Source: Mesostigma viride | Taxonomy: Eukaryota > Streptophyta > Mesostigmatophyceae > Mesostigmatales > Mesostigmataceae | DNA: 62,000 bases | Direction: 5' to 3' | Assembly: GCA_009746045.1 (NCBI GenBank) | Contig: RPFO01000138.1 | Location: forward strand, 1-62,000 | Part shown: positions 19,350 through 28,909 of the stretch, piece by piece | Numbering within the stretch: position 1 is the stretch's first letter | How the letters are laid out: the number at the start of each line of letters is the position of its first letter | Notes under the pieces: model-generated | The model's input: the letters and a program-made list of their open reading frames with translations, nothing else | Databases searched by the model: none | Told to the model about the DNA's origin: nothing | Program-made: the position numbers and the translations under genes

Positions 19350-20720
19350 TCAGATGTGCGGAGATACTATGCGATCCAGCCGGTCCACGACCTGTTTGTA
19401 GAGCTTGTGCCAAGGGGCAGCACCGAACAGATGTGGGTGACGTTGCAAAAAACACCGGACTTGACGGAGCATAATGTCTTGGTCATAGTCTTTGACCAAC
19501 AAACGATGCAAGAGTTCAACAAGAGTCGTGATGAAATCGACACGATAAGAACAAAGACGGTAAAAACAATGCGGTAACTGACTAAGAACAACACCATATT
19601 TTGCTGTGTGGGAAAGGAGACTGTGAATATCGGGGTAACGAATAAAAGGAATTTGCTGGTATTTAGGATCCTTGCGCTTATCATAGACAGCCGTACGCCA
19701 GCCCTTCTTGTTATGGGTAATGTTAAGATCGAGGTAATTGCAATGAGTATCCTCCGACGTGAGCTTTAATGTGAGGGACACTTGCGGGTAGATGCCAGGC
19801 AGACCAGCGGTGATATACAAATGGGTTGCGAAATCAGGGTTGTCGAAAGCAATGACATCATCAATGTATCGACATGTGTGGATAAAACGCCTGATGAGAA
19901 CATCATCGTTTGAGGCAATGAGATTCTCCATGAATGCAAGCTCATAAGTGTATAGATAGAGGTTTGCAAGGAGCCCGGCACAGTTAGTGCCCATAGGGAT
20001 GCCGATAGCTTGTTGGTATACATTGCCCGCAAAACAAATGAAGGTGTTATCAACAAGGTAAGAGATCCAATGAACAAGGTCAGCCTTCGTGATAATATAA
20101 TTATAACCATCCCGCACGATAGCACCTGCCGCGATCCCTGAGAGCCACGTTGCCGTGGGCTTGGTCTGAGAAACACGCACGTGCAGGTGGTTGCGCCCGT
20201 GAGGCCTACGTGCATACAGACGAGTAAGGAGGCTAATATCTAAACGAGCTTTCAAATCGTGCAAATCTAGTGTGGTATATAAAGTGGTAAAATCATAGCT
20301 AGGTGGCTATGGGCATAGGTATACGCTTCTCTGCTGCTGTCTTAGAACGACTAAGGGCGGCAATTAGGCGTAGGTGTACTTGGGCTGAGTCTATGACGAT
20401 CCAACTACCAGCGCATTCATACCCGGCATTCGACAGCACCTCCACCCATAATGCATTGGCTTCGGGGAGAAGAGCATTCACAGCATGGCAGATGAGTTTC
20501 GAGAGAGGCATCAGTGGGGCTGAATGCGACTCAGCAATGGTGCGCAAAGCAACAGGAGTTTTGTGCATGCAGCTTAAGAGTGAGATACAGATATGGGAAC
20601 GTAGTGGTGGTGGCGCGTCGCTGCCGCTTAAGGAATGCCCGAGCAACAATGTTTTTGCTGTGCAGAAAAGCCCGATGAGCAGCAGTGATGCTGGCGGTGG
20701 ACTGTGCACGCTGAACATAG
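19350..20720 (-). pseudogene. Penelope-like element reverse transcriptase (frameshifted)
   Basis: Reading on the minus strand, an N-terminal RT portion (20718 to about 20299) includes SAPLMPLSKLICHAV and GSWIVIDSAQVH. It ends at a stop near 20302. The RT then continues in another frame with SYDFTTLYTTL (motif A, about 20291-20259), YQQAIGIPMGTNCAGLLANL (motif B, about 20024-19965), RYIDDVIAF (catalytic YIDD, about 19874-19848) and EDTHCNYLDLNI (about 19760-19725), ending at 19350. The GIPMGTNCA motif and spacing are typical of Penelope-like RTs and not of LINE or LTR RTs. The frameshift near 20300 and the missing endonuclease make this a degenerate copy. The plus-strand frames here are shadows. 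Confidence 0.85.
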
Positions 20721-20723
20721 GTA

Positions 20724-20874
20724 GGAGACGTCCGTCCTATAGTCAGCGAAAGTTGGTGCGAGAGGTCCCCAGTTCGATTCCGGTCGGATTCATTTGCAGA
20801 TCGCGTTTTTCCGCGTTTTCCGCGGCCCGGCACTGAACGCAAATGGTTTTCACCTTTGCGGAGTGCCTGATCAG
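20724..20874 (+). repeat. tRNA-like SINE copy, 5'-truncated
   Basis: This matches the SINE from GGAGACGTCCGTCC to CTGATCAG, including the B-box-like GTTCGATTCC (about 20775). It lacks the about 125-bp 5' part present in the three full copies. It differs from them by single bases and by one extra T in GCGTTTTTCCGCG. Confidence 0.75.
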
Positions 20875-21047
20875 AATAGGTAGGGCTGGACGCCAACTCG
20901 TGTTGCAAAGTAGCAAGGTAGTGCTTCTTGCATATAAAAGCAAAGTTGTTGGCACTCTTGTCAACACACGTGATGATAAAGTCCTGCTTGAAGTGGTCAA
21001 GAAGTGCTTTATCTGTGGTGTTGAGCCAGGTGGTGCGGTGGTTGTAT

Positions 21048-21289
21048 AGCTATGATGATCTTCCCCCCCATGACAGGCTCCCCCTTAGCTGGGCATAGCT
21101 TGATAGATCATGGGGATGCAGGTGCCCTGGTGCACCTAGAGCAAGTGTCACTTACATTCCCACCCTTGCAGGAAGTAGCTTTAATAGAATGCATTATAGG
21201 CCATATGCCCCTTCTCTGGGCTATGTGCTACATATTCTCCCAACGGAGTTATGTTCCTAATTAATTAATTAATTAATTAATTAATTAAT
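21048..21289 (+). mobile_element. LINE 3' UTR fragment ending in (TTAA)n
   Basis: This matches the 3' UTR of the ORF1-only LINE copies from CTATGATGATCTTCCCCCC to the terminal motif GTGCTACATATTCTCCCAAC then GGAGTTATGTT. A TTAA microsatellite tail (about 21258-21289) follows. No coding part remains. Confidence 0.75.
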
Positions 21290-21318
21290 GGCACCTGTGC
21301 TTCATCACGTGCATGGGA

Positions 21319-21385
21319 TAAAAAAAATTAAAATAAATTATAACATGCCTCCGTTGGGAGATCATGTAGCACATATTCCATGATG
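21319..21385 (-). mobile_element. LINE 3' end fragment, opposite orientation
   Basis: On the minus strand this reads GTGCTACATGATCTCCCAAC then GGAGGCATGTTATAATTTA. It is the 3' terminus seen in the ORF2-type elements at 59.15 kb. It lies tail to tail with the plus-strand fragment ending at 21289. Confidence 0.65.
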
Positions 21386-21389
21386 GATG

Positions 21390-22866
21390 GGGTGGCACAA
21401 AGCCGAGATCTGCTGCTGACGGGCCTCCACTACACCCGGCCTGACCTTCAGCACCTGATTCTCTGCTCACTCCTCAAGAAGTCTGACGGCGAGATCTGGG
21501 CCCCCACCATCTCCGCAGCCACATTCCGTTCCATCCTCACGGAAGCCTTCCAGCAGCACGTGACCCCCCTTGCCGCAGATGTGGCGGCAATGGGCGGCAC
21601 GCTGGCTACTGAGCTCCCTCACATTTCCACCACCGTCACCTCCACCTCCACCCTCCTCGCCTCCACCTCCACTGCCACCTCCACCTCCACCGCCGACATC
21701 AAAGCCCAGCTCCTCGACATCGACTGGTCAGCGTCTTCAGAACAATGCCATCGCTATCGAGGTCCTGCAGAACACCGCAGGCCTCACCGCCCAGGCAGTG
21801 AAGGACATTGCCGCCAAGCCAGCCCCGGCTGGCCTGGCCGGCGATGCTCCTCCCATCACGACCTGGGCGGACATGCTTAAGCAACACACCACCTCCACCA
21901 CCTCCGCCGTCGCAGCCCAGCTTCAACGGCAGACGCTTGACCTCCGCGAGGAGGCCGAGCTCGCCAAGCGCAGCCTCAACGTCATTGTCAAGAATCTCAA
22001 GATGGAGGACGGTGAGAATTCTGAGAAGCTTGCGCGTGCTTTTGAGAGAGAAATCCTTGATCGCATGGGCCTTACTGGTGAGATCGAGCTGGCCGCCCAC
22101 CGCCTTCCCCGCGCGCGGGGTAAGGCAGGGCCGCCCCCGCTCCTTCTCACCTTTAAGACCCCGGCGGACAACATTTCTTTTCTCAGACGCCGCAAGCGGC
22201 TCGAGAAGACTCTCTTCACCCTTGACGACGACTTGACCCTGGTGCAGCAACAACGGCGACGGGAGCTATGGCCGACCTACCTCCAGCTCCGGCAGACCAA
22301 GGCGGGGCAGCCGGTGTACTGGAAGGGGGCGGCCATCTACGTCGGCCACAAGCCCTGGCAGGCGACCCCCTCGACCACCGCGGCCCCAGCGACTCCAGAC
22401 GCCCCAGCTTAGGGGAATACAGCAGTAGTAGTGTAGACTAGATAGACCGTGGCCATGTACATGTACGCCTCCTAGAGGCCCTATCCCAGCTAAGCCACGC
22501 GCTTTATTTAATCGTGTACATGTGTGCCTATGATGAGCCACACTCCAGATGATGCCTAGATTTATTTAGTTATGCTGTGCCCATGCAGGGAGTAGCTCTC
22601 TGCTGAGACGCCATGCCCTAGCTTCTTTGTATAAACAGCTATGCTGATCTTCCCCCCCATGACAGGCTCCCCCTTCGCTGGGCATAGCTTGAAGATCATG
22701 GGGATGCACGTGCCCTGGTGCACCTAGAGCAAGGGTCCTTTACATCCCCACCCTTGCAGGAAGTAGCTTAGGATGTATGATAGGCCATATGCCCCCCTCT
22801 CAAGGGCTGTGTGCTACATATACTCCCAACGGAGTTATGTTACAATTCAATTCAATTCAATTCAAT
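21390..22866 (+). mobile_element. ORF1-only LINE copy, 5'-truncated and frameshifted
   Basis: The coding part (about 21395-22412) lacks the N-terminus. One frame carries TRPDLQHLILCSLLKKSDGE and a Thr/Ser-rich linker to about 21720. A small indel then switches to the frame with LQNNAIAIEVLQNTAGLTAQ, an L1-type RNA-binding core (RSLNVIVKNLKMEDGENSEK, RLPRARGKAGPPPLLLTFK) and a C-terminal basic domain (LEKTLFTLDDDLTLVQQQRR), with the stop at 22410-22412. From about 21800 on it is nearly identical to the copy at 27.1-27.7 kb. The 3' UTR (22413-22842) ends GTGCTACATATACTCCCAAC, GGAGTTATGTTAC and a (AATTC)n tail. No ORF2 follows. Confidence 0.8.
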
Positions 22867-23108
22867 GCCCCAGCCAATGCACTTATTTGTTGGCTACCAA
22901 AAATCAAGGTCATATAGTTCCCTGAGTTTGTAGCTTGCTGAGCTATTTACATCATGGAAATGGCAAAACCTTGAACAGTTATTAATTTTCCCGCAAAACA
23001 GGTCATTTTTTACCGGACATTGGGAATATACATATCATAAACACTTCCGATAAGGCCACAAAATCAACAAAAATTCCGGCTAACAGGGGGACAGCAGTGT
23101 TCCAAGTC
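22867..23108. other. Stretch without recognised features
   Basis: AT-rich sequence between the LINE tail and the PHD-finger segment. I see no ORF or repeat. Confidence 0.4.
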
Positions 23109-23109
23109 C

Positions 23110-23498
23110 CAGGTCATTCCGACAAGGCTAGCTCAAGTTATTGCGTCAGACGTGTTTTAAAAAAAATGCCCGCTAAAACAGAAAATGTCACTATATCAGC
23201 CCTTGTAAGCATCCTGCACAAGGCAGGCAGGGCAAAACCAATCCCCCTTGGGCTCCTTAGTCAACGGGGGGTCAGCGCAGCACCCATGCAGTCCTCCCTT
23301 GCACCCGAATGTGCTGCACAGCAGGAAAGGGACACCGTCAATTTCATCCGGGGAAGCACATGCAAGGCAAGGAATATTATCAACATCATTCTCATCATCA
23401 CTACTACCTTCCCCATCGTCCCCCTGCCCCTCCCTTTGCATCACGTCGTGGCAGCCACCCTTAACACAGGTCATTCCGACAAGTCTTGCTCAAGTAAT
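23110..23498 (-). repeat. Direct-repeat pair flanking a PHD-finger ORF
   Basis: CAGGTCATTCCGACAAG followed by (G/T)CT(A/T)GCTCAAGT occurs at about 23110-23138 and again at 23467-23496 in the same orientation, with GCTAAAAC further downstream of each. The two copies bracket the PHD ORF exactly. They may be arms of an inserted unit or repeated intron sequence. Confidence 0.6.
23196..23474 (-). CDS. Orphan PHD-finger ORF (fragment or exon)
   Basis: A 92-codon minus-strand frame contains an acidic stretch (EGSSDDENDVDN). It is followed by a PHD zinc finger: CLAC, then FLLCSTFGCKGGLHGCC, then KGDWFCPAC near the end, with a stop soon after. This is the Cys4-His-Cys3 pattern with the usual Trp two residues before the final Cys pair. 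PHD fingers bind histone H3 tails and also occur in ORF1 or accessory regions of some retrotransposons. There is no convincing upstream start (an ATG lies 30 codons before the first Cys pair), and nothing around it extends the protein. It may be a captured exon, a remnant of a transposon protein, or a small gene. Confidence 0.6.
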   Translation of the reverse strand: MTCVKGGCHDVMQREGQGDDGEGSSDDENDVDNIPCLACASPDEIDGVPFLLCSTFGCKGGLHGCCADPPLTKEPKGDWFCPACLVQDAYKG

Positions 23499-23567
23499 AA
23501 GGTTATGCGTGCTAAAACCTGAACATAAGCTTAAGGGGGGTTTCTTTGTATATGGCCACTTAGGCAT

Positions 23568-23844
23568 GTGTAGTACTCCTACACACAGATCTCGAGTGAT
23601 TTATCTAGTACCAAATCCGAAAGGCTTGCATCACTCCCCGGACAGGAGAACTTTTGCGGATGACTGTAGGTGTAAGTTGGCGATGCCATGGTAACCGGAG
23701 ACGTCCGTCCTATAGTCAGCAAAATTGGTGCGAGAGGTCCCCAGTTCGATTCCGGTCGGATTCATTTGCAGATCGCGTTTTCCGCGTTTTCCGCGGCCCG
23801 GCACTGAACGCAAAGGTTTTCACCTTTGCGGAGTGTCTGATCAG
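23568..23844 (+). repeat. SINE-like element with tRNA-like head, copy 1
   Basis: A 277-bp unit begins with the hairpin GTGTAGTACTCCTACAC and ends CTGATCAG. It contains TCCGTCCTATAGTCAGC (A-box-like) and GTTCGATTCCGG (B-box-like). The flanks TCCGTCC/GGTCGGA could pair as an acceptor-like stem with one mismatch, but there is no room for an anticodon arm. A GC-rich body (GCGTTTTCCGCGTTTTCCGC) follows. Copy 2 lies 116 bp downstream and copy 3 on the minus strand at 32865. Small ORFs here are repeated with the element and are not genes. Confidence 0.7.
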
Positions 23845-23960
23845 AATATACGCTTGGCTGATTTCGATAGTACCGGCTACGCCCCCTTCTAAAGAAGGAT
23901 TCAGCCGTGTTCAGCCCGTCTCACGGTGCGAGACTGAACAAGTCTCGCGTGCAGACACGT

Positions 23961-24237
23961 GTGTAGTACTCCTACACACAGATCTCGAGTGATTTATCTA
24001 GTACCAAATCCGAAAGGCTTGCATCACTCCCCGGACAGGAGAACTTTTGCGGATGACTGTAGGTGTAAGTTGGCGATGCCATGGTAACCGGAGACGTCCG
24101 TCCTATAGTCAGCAAAATTGGTGCGAGAGGTCCCCAGTTCGATTCCGGTCGGATTCATTTGCAGATCGCGTTTTCCGCGTTTTCCGCGGCCCGGCACTGA
24201 ACGCAAAGGTTTTCACCTTTGCGGAGTGTCTGATCAG
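23961..24237 (+). repeat. SINE-like element, copy 2
   Basis: This has the same length as copy 1 (277 bp) and looks identical or nearly so by eye. The 116-bp spacer between the copies contains a TTCAGCC...CTGAAC imperfect inverted repeat. Confidence 0.7.
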
Positions 24238-25469
24238 AAACTTAGGCATGCTGTTTTCCATCCAAAAAGCCAGAAAGCATGCCCCACTCGATCACAAAAC
24301 ATAAGCAAACGGCTAGGCACCACATCTTCCCTCATCTGCCCTCGGCATGGCCAACCTTGCCAGCGCAAGCATAGCAACACGATCGCTAGGCATACATGCC
24401 AAGAGAGCATACACTATACTCTACCCAAGGTTACCTTGTAAACTTCATGCTAAGAACTCAGCAAATCTATGATCAAAAGCACATATAATTAACTCTAGCA
24501 CACTGATGACGACACATGCTCAAGGTTGGGGGTCACTGTGGCACGCACTGATGGGTTTCCTAGACGACCACTCACTACCTGACAAGGCGCTAAGGACCAC
24601 TCAGAAAGCAAGTAAACACAATCACACTTTACATGCCATCAACATGGATCAAATCCATGCTGAATATGTTGTGAAGTACAAAGGGGTGGCCACGCACCTC
24701 ATACTCCTTCACCGTCCCTCGAGCATGGCCAGACTTATAAGTACGTGAATAGCAATAATGATGATGGCACTCACATGCATTACCAGCATTTTCTATGTTT
24801 CTCCCACGTTAGATTGTAAGGGTTATGCCAACCAAGCTTACCAACACAGCAACAACTCCTTAACTGCACTACCCGACATGGGCAACAAACTGGAACTATG
24901 GAGGGCAAGGAACCAAGGAGATCATGGCATACAAAGCTTGTATGCAGTCAACCATGTTAACCATGGTTGGCTCAGCAACATTGCTGTCTTGTCACATCAT
25001 CATAACAAGGAAAGCTCAAATAAACCAATGATGGCAGCTATCTACATGCAGTCACACGAATGCAATATCTCCAACATGATGGTCGATTTCAAAAATTCCT
25101 TCCCTGCACGATAAAATGCAAAGAAACCAGTGGCGGCCGTTCAGCTTCTGACCGCTGTGATGCCGCTGCGAGGAAAGGGTGCGTCACTATCACACAACAA
25201 GAAGCGTCCATACGCACAACATCCTTGCCAGAACACGTGCTATGAAATCCCTTACGCCTTCCCTAGGATCTATCGGCTGAGACTAAAGCGGATTTGATCA
25301 AGACATCAACGAAAACAAGCTAAAGCTGCCAGGTATTCGTCAACACGACGGCACGCAACGGAGAGTTAACTGGCGGAAACTGACCAAAACGAACGCAAAA
25401 AACTTCGAACGATGAGCTCTTCGAAGAAAGAACTGATAGTAGATAACAGTCGCCACAAATCTATACCTT
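24238..25469. other. Stretch without a supported gene
   Basis: About 1.2 kb of AT-balanced sequence with open frames no longer than about 120 codons and no family resemblance. No tandem repeat or RNA gene was seen. The right end grades into the region upstream of the ORF1-only LINE. Confidence 0.4.
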
Positions 25470-26175
25470 GCCCTCGTAGATCCCTCGCCCAGGCGCGCAA
25501 CAACGGCCGTTCTTCCATGGAAGGTTCCGACATGCACTGCGCAGGCCTGAAAAAATACTTACAGAGAATGGCCGAAAATGTAGCAAAAAGCACCCGTTCG
25601 GTTTAGAATTCGATGCTACCGATATGAATGCATCCTTCACGGTCAAAAAGACCCCCAAAACTGAGAATTTACTGCCGCAATCACGAATTCTATTTTATTC
25701 CGCGCGACCAAAAAATGCAGATTACCCCCCATGCCGATGGCAGTAAAAGAAAGCAGCGATATTGTAAACCAGCCACTTGCCGCCGCAATCCAACATCATT
25801 AAATCATCGTCTTCAACATCCAATCATTTTTTTTGCATTTCTCTAGCCCTACATTGCTAGTTTCGCCTAAACGCAGTCGCCATGGCCACTTCCGCAAGTG
25901 GTGCGCGCACGGAGCACCCACTTTTCACGGTACGGCCGGTGCCGCGAATTTTTTCGCGCGGAAAATATTCGGCGCGCCACGTCCCCTTAATCAATGTCAT
26001 GAATAGAGCGCGTTCATGACGTTCAGTCATGAACAGAGCCCTAACCTTAAACACATAAGAAAACAATTATGGCGGGCCATGTGACTTGGAATGTAAGAAG
26101 CTTAGCCCCCAAACATATTGTTGTCTCACGTAATGAATCACTTGCTGATCAACAAATCGATGGTTATCTCATAGG

Positions 26176-26210
26176 CACGAGCCACGAGCCACGAGCCACG
26201 AGCCACGAGG
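26176..26210. repeat. (CACGAGC)n short tandem repeat
   Basis: Five near-perfect 7-bp units upstream of ORF1. Promoter-like tandem repeats occur in some LINE 5' UTRs, but no function is shown here. Confidence 0.8.
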
Positions 26211-26339
26211 TAGCCATGGCTGTCGGAGCTCATAACTTTCATGTTTGAGCGCCGAATTCAGCTGTGAATATCACAATCGCTTCGTCTTTCTAAGACGCAC
26301 ATGCTGATATAATTTTCCGACGCTATTACGCAATATACG

Positions 26340-27717
26340 ATGAGCAAACGCCTCTCGACGCAACGCAGCCTGGCGGCTGCGCTCGGCAATGAAAATACAC
26401 CTGCAGCTTCGGCTGCAGCTTCGCCCGCCGGCCCAGATGGCAACGGTGACACTAGTAGTGCACTGGTGCTCGCCCAGCCTCCCGGGCTCGCCTCGCCATC
26501 AGCCTCGCCTGAACCTAAGCGCAGTCGCTCTGCTGAGCCGCCCTGGGAAGAGCGCTCCTTTGACGTCAACAGCCCCGACTTCTGGCAGCGCAGCCCCGGT
26601 TGGATTATGGAAGACTTTTATTACGGCAATCACGCCTCGCTTCTAGCCCTGTGCGTGTACCTCACGTCCCACAACCGTGGCCGCTGGCCTGGTGACGGCA
26701 GGCTTGTCGACCCCGCCGAGGCTCTCCCCATCATTCACCGCATGCCTCGCCCCAAGCTTCAACGCTTCGCCCTCTGCTCCCTTGTTGGACGCTCCGAATC
26801 CGAGATCTGGGCTCCCAAACCGCCCCCCTTCCCCTCCGAAGCCTCCATCCGCACCATCCTCAAGGAAGCTTTCGAGCAGCACGTGACCCCTCTTGCCGCA
26901 GATGTGGCGGCACTTGGCGGCACGCTGGCTGCTGAGCTCCCCACCATCCCCACCGCCACCGCCACCCTCCTCGCCTCCACCCCCCCCCCCCTCCGCCTCC
27001 ACCGACTCCATCACCGCCCAGCTCCGCGACATCGACCAGCGCCTCAAGGATAATGCAATCGCTATCGAGGTCTTGCAGAACACAGCCGGCCTCACCGCCC
27101 AGGCAGTGAAGGACATTGCCGCCAAGCCAGCCCCGGCTGGCCTGGCCGGCGATGCTCCTCCCATCACGACCTGGGCGGACATGCTTAAGCAACATACCAC
27201 CTCCACCACCTCCGCCGTCGCAGCCCAGCTCCAGCGGCAGACGCTCGACCTCCGCGAGGAGGCCGAGCTCGCCAAGCGCAGCCTCAACGTCATTGTCAAG
27301 AATCTCAAGATGGAGGAAGGTGAGAATTCCGAGAAGCTTGCGCGTGCTTTTGAGAGAGAAATCCTTGATCGCATGGGCCTTACTGGTGAGATCGAGCTGG
27401 CCGCCCACCGCCTTCCCCGCGCGCGGGGTAAGGCAGGGCCGCCCCCGCTCCTTCTCACCTTTAAGACCCCGGCGGACAAGATTTCTTTTCTCAGACGCCG
27501 CAAGCGGCTCGAGAAGACTCTCTTCACCCTTGACGACGACTTGACCCTGGCACAGCAACAACGGCGACGGGAGCTATGGCAGACCTACCTCCAGCTCCGG
27601 CAGACCAAGGCGGGCCAGCCGGTGTACTGGAAGGGGGCGGCCATCTACGTCGGCCACAAGCCCTGGCAAGCGACCCCCTCGACCACCGCGGCCCCAGCAA
27701 CTCCAGCCCCAGCCTAG
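26340..27717 (+). pseudogene. LINE ORF1 protein (L1-type RNA-binding protein), one frameshift
   Basis: The ATG at 26340 starts a Ser/Ala/Pro-rich N-terminus. It continues with a conserved domain (SPDFWQRSPGWIMEDFYYGN, then RMPRPKLQRFALCSLVGRSE) to about 26975. A run of C at about 26980-26992 shifts the frame. The next frame then encodes a predicted coiled coil (SITAQLRDIDQRLKDNAIAI), an RRM-like core (RSLNVIVKNLKMEEGENSEK) and a C-terminal domain (ISFLRRRKRLEKTLFTLDDD onward), ending 27715-27717. This arrangement resembles the ORF1p of L1-like LINEs, an RNA chaperone that packages the element RNA. The homopolymer shift could be a replication slip or an assembly error. The long minus-strand frames opposite are shadows. 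Confidence 0.8.
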
Positions 27718-28221
27718 GGGAATACAGCAGTAGTGTAGAATAGTTAGACAGTGGCCTTGTACATGCCCGCCTAATACAAGCACTATACCAGCTGAGGCCT
27801 AGCCTTTTTAGTCATGTACATGTGTGCCTATGATGTGCCACACTCCAGACGATGCCTAGCCTTATTTAGTAATGCTGTGCCCATGCAGGGAGTCACTCTC
27901 TGCTGAGAAGCCATGCCATAGCTCTTGAATAGCCATGATGATCTTCCCCCTCACAGGCATGCTCCCCCCTTACCCGGGCATAGCGTGATAGACCATGAGG
28001 GTGCGGGTGCCCTGGTGCACCTAGAGCAAGTGTTGTTTACATTCCCACCCTTGCAGGAAGTAGCTTAGAATGTATTATAGGCTCATATGCCCCTTCTCAG
28101 GGCTATGTGCTACATATACTCCCAACGGAGTTATGTTCCTAATTAATTAATATGCCCCCTCTCAAGAGCTATGTGCTACATATACTCCCAACGGAGTTAT
28201 GTTACAATTCAATTCAATTCA

Positions 28222-28640
28222 ATGGGGTGGAGGAAGCCGCGTAATCGAACTATCCTAACTCTAAGCTATCTAGTCTAGAAAATCCTAACTACACTACTCA
28301 TCAAAACGCCGCCGCCGCTTGGGGGGAGGGGGCTTGCCCACAGGGTCGGGCGTGTGCGCCTTGACAATCCTCTTCCACCGCGTCTTGTCCTGCATGGCAG
28401 TCCAAAGAAGGGAGAGAGAGTGGATGCGGTGCTCAAACTGGGCTGGGACCACTAGGTCGTCCAGCAACATCTGGATGTAGGTCGTGACAGGTTTCCCTAC
28501 CCTTTTGGGAATGCCCTCGGGGCCAGGCCAGGTCAGAATGTGGCGCCCTGGCTGGCCAAGCCGCTGGGGGCCGGCCAGACCAAGGGCGGTGTCGACCTGG
28601 CTGGTGCGAGCAAGGTGTCCTACAAATGGCATGGGATAGA
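28222..28640 (-). pseudogene. LINE ORF2 C-terminal fragment with 3' UTR
   Basis: The minus frame 28632-28294 reads GHLARTSQVDTALGLAGPQR onward and ends VGKPPPPKRRRRFDE. The GHLARTxQVDT and QPGRHxLTW segments also occur in the C-terminus of the ORF2 reverse transcriptase at 60.7 kb, so this is a severely 5'-truncated copy of a related LINE. The last 26 residues are shared with the ORF at 59275-59649. The 3' UTR (28222-28293) abuts the 3' tail of the plus-strand LINE, tail to tail. Confidence 0.75.
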
Positions 28641-28715
28641 CCAGGTGTAATTAGGTGAGGTGGGAAGGTGTTCAGGAAGTGCATACTTCAAGAAACTTGA
28701 AGGTGAAAGGTTTTG

Positions 28716-28721
28716 TTTATT
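28716..28721 (-). terminator. AATAAA polyadenylation signal of RPL6
   Basis: AATAAA on the minus strand lies about 190 nt downstream of the RPL6 stop codon. It is the only such hexamer I noticed between the stop and the LINE fragment. Confidence 0.6.
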
Positions 28722-28909
28722 GACAAATCAGAATTGGCTGTGACAGCCTGCATCACTCCAAGAGCAGTGCCACTGCTCCACATAAACTATACTTGCAGCT
28801 AATGCCCAAATAGCAGCAGTTACTAATGGGATTCAATAATATAAGAGCACCTCGACCGCAGGCATAGGCCTGAGCCCTGCACTGCCAGTCTGCACGTGAG
28901 TCGATGAGT

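Larger units (their letters stand above)
25470..28222 (+). mobile_element. ORF1-only LINE, the most complete copy
   Basis: The element appears to comprise an upstream region (from about 25470, matched by 1560-2030), ORF1 (26340-27717) and a 3' UTR. The 3' UTR has the terminal motif GTGCTACATATACTCCCAAC and GGAGTTATGTT twice in tandem, near 28108 and 28176; the second copy ends in a (AATTC)n tail. No reverse transcriptase ORF follows ORF1. The three plus-strand copies in this window all go straight from ORF1 to this 3' UTR, so the family is probably non-autonomous and mobilised by an ORF2-bearing relative. The upstream limit is uncertain. Confidence 0.75.

Noticed and set aside
23690-23790. 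Functional tRNA gene
   Set aside because: A B-box-like motif and an acceptor-like stem are present, but only about 29 nt lie between the acceptor stem and the T arm, so D and anticodon arms cannot both form. The sequence is repeated as part of a 277-bp element.
23654-24304. Repeated small proteins beginning MRMTVGVSWRCHGN (plus) and MRSVPGRGKRGKRDLQ (minus)
   Set aside because: The same frames recur in every SINE copy and reflect the repeat sequence, with no protein family resemblance.
26643-27561. Minus-strand ORFs of 233-294 codons opposite LINE ORF1
   Set aside because: Shadows of the GC-rich ORF1 coding strand. The plus strand carries the conserved RNA-binding domain shared between copies.
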